NCBI GenBank assembly: GCA_013365325.1
Contig: JABVXV010000055.1
Span: 227,274-291,273 of the forward strand
DNA from: Dipetalonema caudispina
Lineage: Eukaryota > Nematoda > Chromadorea > Rhabditida > Onchocercidae
Length of the DNA stretch: 64,000 bases
Direction: 5' to 3'
Shown: positions 54,267-64,000 of the stretch, in pieces
How positions within the stretch are numbered: position 1 is the first letter of the stretch
Layout: the number at the start of each line of letters is the position of its first letter
The notes under the pieces: generated by a model
Told to the model about the DNA's origin: nothing
The model's database searches: none
Seen by the model: only the letters and a program-made list of their open reading frames with translations
Translations under genes and position numbers: made by a program

Positions 54267-54558
54267 TGTCATCAGTTGCGTATATACCAAAGAAGTTTGC
54301 CCCTTTTTCGCTAATTTTCCTCTGTCCTATCATCATCATCATCATTTCTTCCATTTCTGTTCATTTTCTTCAAAATTACCACATTTTTTTGAAAAAAAAA
54401 TTTCTGAAAAAGAATGTACAATCTATCATTCGTATTTATCATTTCAAAAGTTTTATTTGCTTTTACACATTTGTAAAATAAATTTAGCAAAATTCATTTA
54501 AAAATTTCATTTCATTTTTTTTCACCATCATTACATTCATATTGTTCACCTAGACAAA

Positions 54559-54590
54559 TCTCTCTCTCTCTCTCTTTCTCTCGCTTTCTC
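54559..54590. repeat. (TC)n microsatellite
   Basis: TC-rich tract with TTTC and TCGC interruptions in non-coding DNA. Confidence 0.85.
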
Positions 54591-55957
54591 TTCATCCATT
54601 CCTCTTTTTCACCATCTTTTTTTCTCAGGATTACCGCGAAATTTGAATGTAATATAATATAAGGGGAGAGGGAAAAAAAAAAAAAAAAAACAAATTCAAT
54701 ATTGAAAAAATTTTTAAATTTGTTAATTTTCAACTTTTTTAATTAACTCAACTACATTAAAATATTTGAAGAATTGATGAAAGTTTTTTTTTTTTTTTTT
54801 TCTTTTGTTAAGAATAAATAAATAAATCCTTTTTCACTATTAAAAATTGTTGCTAAACTGATTGGATAAATCATTGCGATACTTCGATCGTTGGAATTTT
54901 GCTTAAGCGAAATTAAATGAATAAATTTTATGCAATTAATTAAATGATTAAAGATGTAGAATAAATGAAATTGATTTTGTTAGTCAGCGGTACATAAACA
55001 TTTCTCCTAATTTCACTACTCTTTCATTTCGTAACCATTGATATGTCATGTTTTTGGGTCGTTTTTGAGTTAAAATTTTTCATTAGAATCGTTAAAATTT
55101 CAAATTTTTTTTCTTTTTTTTTTTTTTTTACCCAAATTAACGGTACGAAAATAACAAACGATCAATTTTGAGTACAAATTGAAATGTCAGCTAAAATAGT
55201 TATGAGGTTTTTTTTTTTTTTTTCGTCATCATCATCAACAATGCTACCATTTTGTTTAGTATTACAGTTTTTTTTTTTTTTCATATTTTATTTCCGATTT
55301 GTGTAATTTTTGTTTAGACTCTATTTTTTGTTACTATGAATAGTTTTTTGATAATCTATCATAAAATTATCAACATTTTTTTTAAAACTATTGATGATAA
55401 TCGATTGTTTAGATTATGTTTTTATCACTAACAGATCGTTAACTTGCATAATGATACATGATGTAGTAAAAAAAAAGAAAAAATGCAGCAAACTAATTTA
55501 AATAATTTTAATGATAAACTAATTAACAGATAGTTTGCAATTAATTTCTAACACTGTATTCTTCCTACGTTTTATTGTAGCATCGAAAGCTTTTCTAGTT
55601 TTGATCATGAATTTTTCTGATAGAAAAAAAAAAAATGACTTTTTACTAGAACTTTCCTAAAATGTTTATTATTTTGCAGATATTTTGTCTTTAATTGCTT
55701 TCGGCTAATTTTAAATTAGATGAAATTTGAAATAGCTGAAAACTATCACATATTTTGAATTTCCAACCAAAAACATTTTATAAGTTTAATTGTATTTTCA
55801 TAATTGTATCTTTCTTTTGATTTTATCACATGTTAAATTGATGCTAACCTAAAGATTGGCATTTTGTCATTTGAAATCGATAACAAATTTATATGAGTGG
55901 CGCATGCAATAAAGTTGTAAAATCTTTACTGTTATCAATTGTATGATTATGGTGAAG

Positions 55958-56002
<45 letters not shown>
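55958..56002. repeat. (TC)n microsatellite
   Basis: About 45 bp of nearly pure TC dinucleotide repeat. Confidence 0.92.
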
Positions 56003-56834
56003 ACAACTTGTACAGTGGAACTAGAAGAGAGACAATAATTCTGCCAGTAATGTCGTATGTGCCAAAGGTAAAGTGATTGTCGATTTTGCAATACTAAGTT
56101 ATTAATGTAACAAAAGTTTGTTAATTTTCATCATCGCATAACCGGTTGTCAAAGTAGCATTCATCTATATGACGTATGTATAAATTCAATTTTCTACTCT
56201 ATTAGTTACAAATAAGATGAAAAAAAAAAAAAAATCCTCCTATAATTTCATTTCTGATCGGAATCCGGATCATTTATTTTTTTGCTAATGTTTGATAAAA
56301 TTCCATTTTTAAATTTTGATATTATCTTTGTTTTTCTCAACGAACATTTGCCTTTTCTCTTCTATGTTATCATTTGTATCACATATCAGAATAGAGTTGA
56401 TAAGTTAATGATATGAATAAATTATTTCCAATTTCATTTATTTTATAAAAGATGGAATTTTTATGCGTAATGCTTTGATAATTCACAATTCTTCTAAAAT
56501 AGGTCACATCTTAAAAGTATTGTTTTCGGCAGAATTATCTCATTCACATATTATCATATGTGAAGAAAGGAAAATAGAATTTTTAGTTTTTAAATAATTA
56601 ATATATTATTTACTAATTATTATGATTACTATTATAGATAATGCACTTAGCAGTATTTGTATTACTTTTCACACAAATTCCTTCTTGAAATTATGAAATT
56701 TCAGTTTTCCATATATTGAAAGTAATTTTTAAGCAAATCTGAGAAAGTTTAGCTATAAAATATTTATCTATTAGGCTTTTAACACATATTAAAATCACAT
56801 TTTTCATTTTTGTTTCGTCAAAAATAGCTATTTT

Positions 56835-56874
<40 letters not shown>

Positions 56875-57804
56875 AAGGTTAAATTAAAATTAATAAAGAA
56901 AATGAATGAATGAAAAAAAAAAAAAAAGCAAATGAATGCATTTATATAGGAATTGTTTATTGATAGTTTTAAGCCTTTTTCAATTTCCTAATTCCTCACT
57001 TTTTTTCGTTTATCAGAAAAGAAAAATTATTTCAATCGTTCGTCACAAATCCGAGAAGACATATAGTTCTCGAAAGTGCCAAAAATTGTTGGAAAACTTT
57101 GCTCGAAACATGAACTCTGCAAATAATTGTGTCTGATATTTAAAAAGTCGAAAATGATACACTGAAAAGTAATATTAGTCTTGTCGGTAGTTTGCCATTT
57201 GCTCCTTTTCTTTTTTTTTTTGTGAAACTCAAAGTTTAACCATTTTTCACCATTGTAAAATTTAAATTATATTATTCAATATCAATTTCTATTCACATTT
57301 TTCAATTATTACAATCTGTAAATACTTTTAACGGATTGATTTGTTTGAAATTTTTGTCATAATCTTATCGATCGATGATTTTTATATATTTACAATAAGA
57401 GTGAAATAAATCAATTATCAATTTTAGTGATGTGATGCTGTGCTTAATAACATTTCTGCTGGTTGGATTGCGCATTACATCGTCACTCAAACTTTGTTAG
57501 TTTTAATTTATTTACTATTAATTTATTATATATCGGCTAGGATAAGCTATCTCTAACTCATTTGTGCTTATTTCATTCTTCACAAATTTAATTTCACATA
57601 TAAATTAGAAATGATGAACATGTCGAAAGAGAATTTATACGCTCCTGCAACTTTTTAGGAAGTTTAGGCTCAATTTGTTCAATTTCACTTTATACAACCT
57701 ATGTTTTTTATAAATAAGTTTACTTTAATTCTCAGTTAAAATTCAATAAGAACTTGATTAATTAAAAAATTTATAATTAAAAATTTCTCAGTAATGGAAC
57801 CGAA

Positions 57805-57813
57805 TGTGTGTGT

Positions 57814-57853
<40 letters not shown>
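57805..57853. repeat. (TG)n microsatellite
   Basis: About 24 TG units with one TATG interruption. Alternating purine-pyrimidine TG runs of this length can adopt Z-DNA. Confidence 0.95.
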
Positions 57854-57856
<3 letters not shown>

Positions 57857-58521
57857 GATAAAGTAATTGTTTTAATTATGCTATTACTATTTCTACTTGA
57901 AATACTGATAACAATATATCAATAAAAGAAAGCAAAAAGAAAAATGCTTTGGAAAAAAATCAAAAAAAAAAATCAAATATAATTCAGAAGTTAGCATTTA
58001 ATTAACAATTGGATGATAACTTGAGAAATGTCATTGTGGAGGGAAAGTCAGGAAAGAGAAAAGTGTAATTAAGAGGTAATTATTCCGTTTCTGATTGCTT
58101 TCAAAAATTGTTTACTGTCTCCTTTCAATCTCATCCCTTCCTCATTAGCTTAGATCCATTTCCGCTATTATCCCATATTGTTACCCATTGATGCTTTCTG
58201 TGAAATTTCGAGAAAATTCTAAAATCTTACAAAATGTTTGAATTTTTTGAAATTTTATAAAATATTCAGCTTAAATGGAAGAAATCGTCTATTGAATCAA
58301 AGAATTAACTTTGTTCATTAATTTCGATTGTTTTTAAAGAGAAGGAAAAGGACACTAAAGGGAAAATTTTGAAATTATCCTTGTTAAGTGGACAATTCGA
58401 TCCGATTGATAATCTTTACGACAAGTGGTAGTTTATTTAATGCATGAGGAAACATGCTGATACGAATTCATCGTCATCACTCTTTTAAGCTAAGTCATAA
58501 TGATTAAATTGCATGTTTCAG

Positions 58522-59256
58522 ACGGAATTTGGGTTTGCTGCTTTTGCAATAAATGAGTTAGGACATGAATTTATAGGTCCAGAAGGGACTACAAGACTAA
58601 TTTATGCATTTAATTTTAGAACAAACGAAGCATTTTCCAGAAAGAATTGTATATATCACTTGCAATATTTACAAATTATTGCACATTTTACTCCACACAT
58701 GTTTAACACTTCAAAAATTTCATCTATTTGAAAAAAATAAGTTTTTTTTTTTTTTTTTTTTTGTTTTTTTGATAGCTAAACTAACACTTAGAAAATTTTT
58801 TTTCTTTTTTTTTGACTGAACAATTTAAAAAGTGATTCATTTTGTTAGAGAACTTTAAGTGCTCTAAGTTCTTTTCATGTAAAAATTTTTGAAATTTAAC
58901 ATCCAAAGGTGATGCGATTTTCGTTTCATATCAATCATAGTTCAAAAATTAACAAAAATTCATACCTGTAGATGGTTTCCTATTTTATCCTTAAAGACAT
59001 TAATAATTTTCAAAAAAAAAAAAAAGTGAAATTTCGGAATTTGATCTGTAGAAGTAATTTTTTTTTTTTTTTTCTTCACATAAGGTATTATAATTGTTAT
59101 TTCAAGATTGGTAATGCTTTTATTAACATTAGTTTGGGAACATTTCAAAATACCGCAAAAATTGTAACTTTTGATTTTTGCAGAAGAGAACTTTCGTATA
59201 ACATACCAGAAAACCGGATTTATTTAGAGTTAAAAATCATAAATGTTAGTATTTGA
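58522..59256 (+). CDS. Possible exon fragments of an unrecognised gene
   Basis: After a GTTTCAG acceptor (ends 58521) a frame reads TEFGFAAFAINELGHEFIGP, then GTTRLIYAFNFRTNEAF, well-balanced protein-like sequence. About 500 bp downstream another frame (about 59079-59256) reads IGNAFINISLGTFQNTAKIV, then RRELSYNIPENRIYLELKII, beta-rich in character. I could not define the donor of the first or the acceptor of the second with matching phase, and I recognise no domain. The poly(T) between them makes intronic sequence plausible. These are either parts of one real gene or decayed exons. Confidence 0.28.
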
Positions 59257-62200
59257 CACACTTATGCATTGAATGGGAAAAGTATGGTAATAAACATTAT
59301 GATGATAATTGATAATTTCTTATCTTTTATTTTCAATATTGTGGAAAATGTTAAATTTTAAAAATTTTTATAATAATAATAATAATAAGACTGATCTATT
59401 TGCTTCTCATTGTCTTTCTTTTTTTTTTTTTTTTCAATAATTCAAATCAATAAATATCACAAAACAAACTGTAACATTTTTATTTTTTATTTTTTTTCTT
59501 TTCTTCCCATATAATATTTTTCCAATTTTTGAACAATTTTATGACTATTTTTATGACTTTTCTTATTTCATTTTATTACTTCTGCATGTGGCGGTATAAA
59601 ATATATGCAAAGGCATGCATTAGAAGAGTTTTATCCAAATGACCATTTTCCTGCGCAATGATTTCTGGCCGAAATAGTCAATCCATCTGGTCCGGGAATA
59701 CAAAAATAATCCGAAAACATATTGTGCCAATGATATACCATTGCACCTGTTCTGTGAAAAGAAATAGAAATGATGATGGAATTATGACAAGGATAAATGA
59801 ATGGTATCATATGTGCTTGGTTAAACTAAACATTTGCAATTGTATTAAACTAATTAGAGAATAAGATTATCATTTTTATCATTGGATATGTTTAAACTTA
59901 TTAACATATCTAATGAAATTTTAAAGTGGTTAGAAATGACTGATGTATTTGCAGCAGTAAAGATCATCATCATATTAGCAACATATATATATATATATCA
60001 GTGTAGAATATTTGAAATGTGTTGTTTAGGGAAATGAATAAGTAATAAATTTGCTATCGAATTTCCAATTACCCTCTAATTAAACTATTTGCATCATTTT
60101 ATTTGTCCTGTTTGTAGCGTAGAATTTATCCGATAGTAAGAAAAGAACATTTTTCACTGATATTTATCAAAGAAAGAAACTTTCATTAGAATTTGACAAA
60201 GCATTTTATCAACGAAAATTGTTACCAAGAAATTGGCGCCAGAAATTCAATTTTAACTAAAGCATCATCTAATAAATATGATATGGTGAACAAGTGAAAG
60301 AATAGTTTTTCAACTTATAAATTCAATGAGAATGAAAGTTTGTCTTCTATTACAAATTTTTTCTTATTACTTTCAAAGAAAATTTTTTTTTTTTGCTTTC
60401 AAAACTACAAAGAATAAATTTTATACCATTTCAAAGATATGCAAATTGTTGAAATCAGAAAGATTTATTTTTTTTTTTTTTAGTCCATCATTTTTATGTA
60501 TTCAAAAATGTTAATTATTATTATTTCTTCTCACATTAATCTTCAATCAAATAGTTGTAGGAGTAGTTGCAAGTTATAATTGTAAATTTGAAATTTGATA
60601 ATGATAAAATTGAAAGTTTTCAACAAGTGTTAATTTAAAATCGAAGAAATGCAAAGAATATCGTCTTATCATATGGCTTGATCTGTTGCCCGATAATAGC
60701 AGTTGTAGCATATCTTAGGAGGAAAATGAAAGAATTACCTCGTCTAACCCTTTCCCTCATTCATTTCATACCGGAAAATAGCTAATCTTCGCATTAATCA
60801 ACCTGCAAGTAGAAGGAAGATAATCCTTTTTCTTAATGATGTGAGCTATCATGAAAGAGAAAACTGGAACAACTGTTTTCTCTTTTTCATTCCGGGGTTA
60901 AATAACCGTTGGGGGTCTAATAGAGGGATAACAGAAAAGGAAAGAGGTTAAAAAAAAAAAAAGAAAAGGTGAAGGGGATAATTTTTAAGTATGGTAAATG
61001 GTACTTGAACTTTCTTTTTCTTCCTACAATGCATATTTAATGACAATGACCTCTATGCCTTATTCATCATAATCAATGCTTACTTTAAAATGCATATTTA
61101 AATTTATTCCAACAAATGCTTCAAATATAAACACCACAAAAATCGTATAGATTTGTTCATTTTTTTTTTCTTTTTCTAATACATTACTTGAAATATTGTG
61201 TACAGAAAAGAAAGAAATATTTTCATTTTCCAAAAATTTTACGATGAAATGAAATTTTATATTTAATTAGCTTTCAATTATCAGAATAATATGAATTCAA
61301 TGAACAACGAATAGAAATACATTCATCGTTGCAATCTTAACTTATTTTTGAAAAAAGTAAATGGAAGTTCCATTTTTTTTTTTTTTTTTGTCATTGAATG
61401 AACTAATTTCTTCTACTTTTACAACTAAGAAATGATTGAAATTTTCTGAAATGTATAATAAATTCTAAAATATTCACAAAAGTTTGTAGCATTCTCTCAA
61501 CTGTTCGTTAATTTCCATAAAACCACTAACTGTCAATTATTTCGTCAGTCTGCAACCAAATTCTTCGATCAACTAAGCTCAAATGGTACAACAGCTGCAC
61601 GAACCATAAATTTATTCCATCAAAGTCAGACTAAACCGCAATTTAAGAAATCATAATACATACACATATATTAAGAATGAAAATGAAAAAGAAAAAAAAA
61701 TTCATAATTAATAATCCTTTCTCCTGTTAGAATATGAATTGTATCGGTTAGAGTATCATGCGATTATGCTATAAAATTTAACTGAAATATTATAGTGAAT
61801 TAAGTTCAAATTTTTACCACTTCTAACATTACCATGTTTATGCTACAAATATTATCGATTGATTAATTTTTAATTTGATCTATGATATCACCCTTAGTAC
61901 ATTTGTTTATGTTTTAAATTGAAATTGTATCATAGCTGTTCCAACAAATAAATTAAATAGAAATTAGTTCTTTAAGTAAAGAAAAAAAAAAAAACAATAA
62001 ACAAAATCAATGTCAAAATAGAAAATAGTAAATTCATGCATTTAAAAAATATATTATCGAAGGTTGATAATCTAAGAATTTCTCAAAATATCATTTTATT
62101 TTCCTATACGATTACAAATAATGCTAAGATATTTGATGAAAAGTTTAAAAGTAGTAAACAGAAATGATTCAACACTGTAATAAATCATGACCTTTGATCT

Positions 62201-63152
62201 TACCCTTAGATGTCCTTGTTGAAGGTAAATGTCCGCAGAAAATTTTGTTATCCTTCTGTATCACAGTTTCATTTTGGTTATGCTTCGTAGAATGTCTTCT
62301 TCGCAAGGAAATGTATACAATTAATAACCATTTAAAATAAATAAAATATAACGGCAAAGGAATCCTATAAACAAAATGTTTATCATTAATACATCTTTTC
62401 GCTTGAATAATTTTTGTGAAATCAATAAAGTTTAATTTATATTTTTATTGATTGAGATTTATTACATTGGGAAAGATTTCAAATATTATATTACATATAT
62501 AATTAGATGTGAGTTAAGCTAAGGAATTAGATGATATTAGCATTTTCCATTGCTGCAAATAATGCTAGAAAAAAAAAAAAACCTCTTCATGGTGATAATC
62601 TTTCCTGCCATATCCATTTCTTTTTGATGATTGAAAAAAACAAAAAAATTCGATTTTACTACGTATGGTAGGTATAAAATTTCATTTGCATACTAAAAAT
62701 TTTAGTTAATAAATCATAAAATTATATGAAATGAATTATTGGATTGAAAATAAAATGAAGTTGAAAAATTATTAATGAAATAAATTAAGGAAGTATAAAA
62801 TGAATAAATTAGCAATGAGTTGAAAAGTAGAATGGAAAAATGGGACCAAAAAATTGATGGAAAAATGCAACCAAAAATTGATGGAATGGAAATTTATTGC
62901 TAAAAATTTTCAAGCAATTTATTTATTTCTTTTATTAGCAAAATTTCGGCATAATATCGAATTTTATATTGTGAATTGTTGCGTCAGTTAAAATTTCCAA
63001 CATTTAAATTTAGCAATTTATTGCTGTTTTCTTTCTCTTCTCGTACTAAAAATCAAATTAATTTGTTCGGGGCAATTAAAAATGCTAATTTGAATTTAAT
63101 TTCAAAGTTTTTATCTGCTATTCAAATTCCTAATGCAATTTTTCAATTACAG
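59257..63152. other. Non-coding stretch upstream of the discoidin exon
   Basis: Mostly A+T-rich DNA with poly(T) runs and a short (AT)n at 59982-59999. A GC-richer patch at 59.58-59.76 kb can be read on the minus strand from a TTTTCACAG acceptor as TGAMVYHWHNMFSDYF, ending KWSFG-stop, but it has no partner exons. Short open frames at 60326, 62169 and 62976 lack support. The promoter and signal-peptide exon of the discoidin gene are probably here. Confidence 0.45.
59982..59999. repeat. (AT)n microsatellite
   Basis: About eight AT units in non-coding DNA. Confidence 0.75.
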
Positions 63153-63261
63153 CAGAATGTCGAATCACTGCACTTGGTATGGAAAGTGGTGAAATTAGGG
63201 ATACGCAATTGTCCGCTTCCAGCAGTTTTGATATGATGAGTGTTGGACCACAAAATGCCAG
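63153..63261 (+). CDS. Discoidin (F5/8 type C) domain exon, start of a gene running out of the window
   Basis: The exon follows a TTACAG acceptor (ends 63152) and ends at GCCAG|GTGTGA. It reads ECRITALGMESGEIRDTQLS, then ASSSFDMMSVGPQNAR. This is the N-terminal strand of a discoidin domain, whose hallmark is C..xLGMxxGxIxDxQxxASSSxxxxxGPxxAR. Discoidin domain receptors, DDR-1/DDR-2 in nematodes, are collagen-binding tyrosine kinases with this domain first, but neurexin-like and other discoidin proteins are also possible. An alternative acceptor 3 bp downstream (CAG at 63153-63155) exists. The frame stays open past the donor to 63394, but that extension does not resemble a discoidin domain. 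The rest of the gene should lie beyond 64000 on the plus strand. Confidence 0.7.
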
Positions 63262-63879
63262 GTGTGAATTATTATTTATGATTGATAATTTAGAATATTC
63301 CGACGCAAATTCACCAGCTGAGATATTAAGATCACATTTAATGGAAAGGCTTAATTGTGACCTCAAATATCTTTACTTTGTTGTTTACGGTTGATATCAT
63401 AGGATTTTTTTCCGGTCAGTTAAAAGATTAGAAATATGAATAGATTACTAAATCTTACTGCAAGTTATCAACAGTAACCATTAAGGATTCTTCATTAGAT
63501 TAATTGAGCTAAGATAAGCTCTTATCAGTCCAGTGGTATTTTTAAACTTAACAAAATCATGAATTCAAAAACTACATTCAAATATAAAAAATCTAAATTA
63601 CGCTATTTAAGTACCAGAATAAGTAAAAATAATATTTCGGAATAGCGTCAAGTCAACACTTTTATCAGTTATTGTAATTAGCAATATGAATGCAAGCAGT
63701 ATATATTGAGAGATGCATTTAATTCTATAATTATTACTCAGGTAAATTAGCTTATCTCAAGACCACCTAATTTACATAATGGCTTGTTCCTCCATTAATA
63801 GGTAGTTTATTGTATCAGTAATAACAATACCAATATGATTAATAATAATAGCACTAATAGGAATAATAGTTAATAATAG
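63262..63879. other. Probable intron of the discoidin gene
   Basis: Follows the GTGTGA donor. No exon continuing the discoidin fold, and no Trp-Cys motif, is visible before the window end. Confidence 0.45.

Positions 63880-64000
<121 letters not shown>

Larger units (their letters stand above)
44820..58521. other. Gene desert with microsatellites and weak coding-like fragments
   Basis: About 13.7 kb without a supportable exon chain. It contains many poly(T) runs (longest about 33 bp near 56.84-56.87 kb), several microsatellites near 54.2, 54.6, 56.0 and 57.8 kb, an E-box pair near 47.59 kb, a small hairpin near 49.82 kb, and a broken kinase-like fragment near 48.3 kb. Isolated open frames lie at 51119, 52366, 53301 and 56936. 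A slightly less A+T-rich stretch spans 52.65-53.6 kb. It could be a large intron, regulatory DNA or true intergenic space. Confidence 0.55.

Noticed and set aside
54127..54501. 124-codon frame with Val/Cys/Ser homopolymers
   Set aside because: Produced by GTA/GTT trinucleotide repeats and poly(T); no coding character outside the repeat.

Overview
The window reads as nuclear DNA of a parasitic nematode, most likely a filarial (spirurid, clade III) worm. It is very A+T-rich and full of poly(A)/poly(T) runs. Genes are chains of short exons separated by introns of about 150-600 bp (a few over 1 kb) that mostly end in TTTCAG or TTTTAG. Two genes have their ATG only 14-16 bp after a strong 3' splice site with no obvious upstream exon, which fits spliced-leader trans-splicing. 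There is no operon structure or bacterial signature. Species assignment is inference. Exon chains were built by hand from splice sites, and each was checked for a reading phase that closes across every junction.

Layout. 1-7.7 kb: gene-poor. 7.74-9.73 kb (+): a 262-residue four-transmembrane protein of unknown family. 11.66-15.02 kb (-): a nematode-type trypsin-fold (S1/DUF316-like) protein that has lost two of its three catalytic residues. 15.75-20.64 kb (+), head-to-head with it: a compact (about 520 aa) BUB1/BUBR1 (Mad3) checkpoint protein whose kinase domain has lost its catalytic Asp. 21.24-24.50 kb (-): an unrecognised protein with a repeated RP-x-[ST]-P motif. 25.5-26.0 kb: an 18-bp tandem array interrupted by a 100-N gap. 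26.58-29.30 kb (+): NKAP, the spliceosome-associated RS-domain protein. 32.25-44.82 kb (+): a 26-exon coiled-coil protein of about 1546 aa with a syntaphilin/syntabulin-like N-terminal block. 44.8-58.5 kb: a long gene desert with microsatellites and a few weak coding-like fragments. 63.15-63.26 kb (+): one exon of a discoidin (F5/8 type C) domain, probably the start of a discoidin-receptor-like gene running out of the window. The window ends in an (AAT)n microsatellite.

The genes form no pathway cluster. The most striking feature is two neighbouring, divergently transcribed genes that each encode a catalytically dead member of an enzyme family: a pseudo-serine-protease and a BUB-family pseudokinase. 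They share about 730 bp of intergenic DNA. The next most useful items are the 18-bp array at an assembly gap, a perfect 20-bp intronic hairpin, a 14-bp heat-shock-element-like palindrome, a small inverted-repeat element inside an intron, and a broken kinase-like fragment in the desert.
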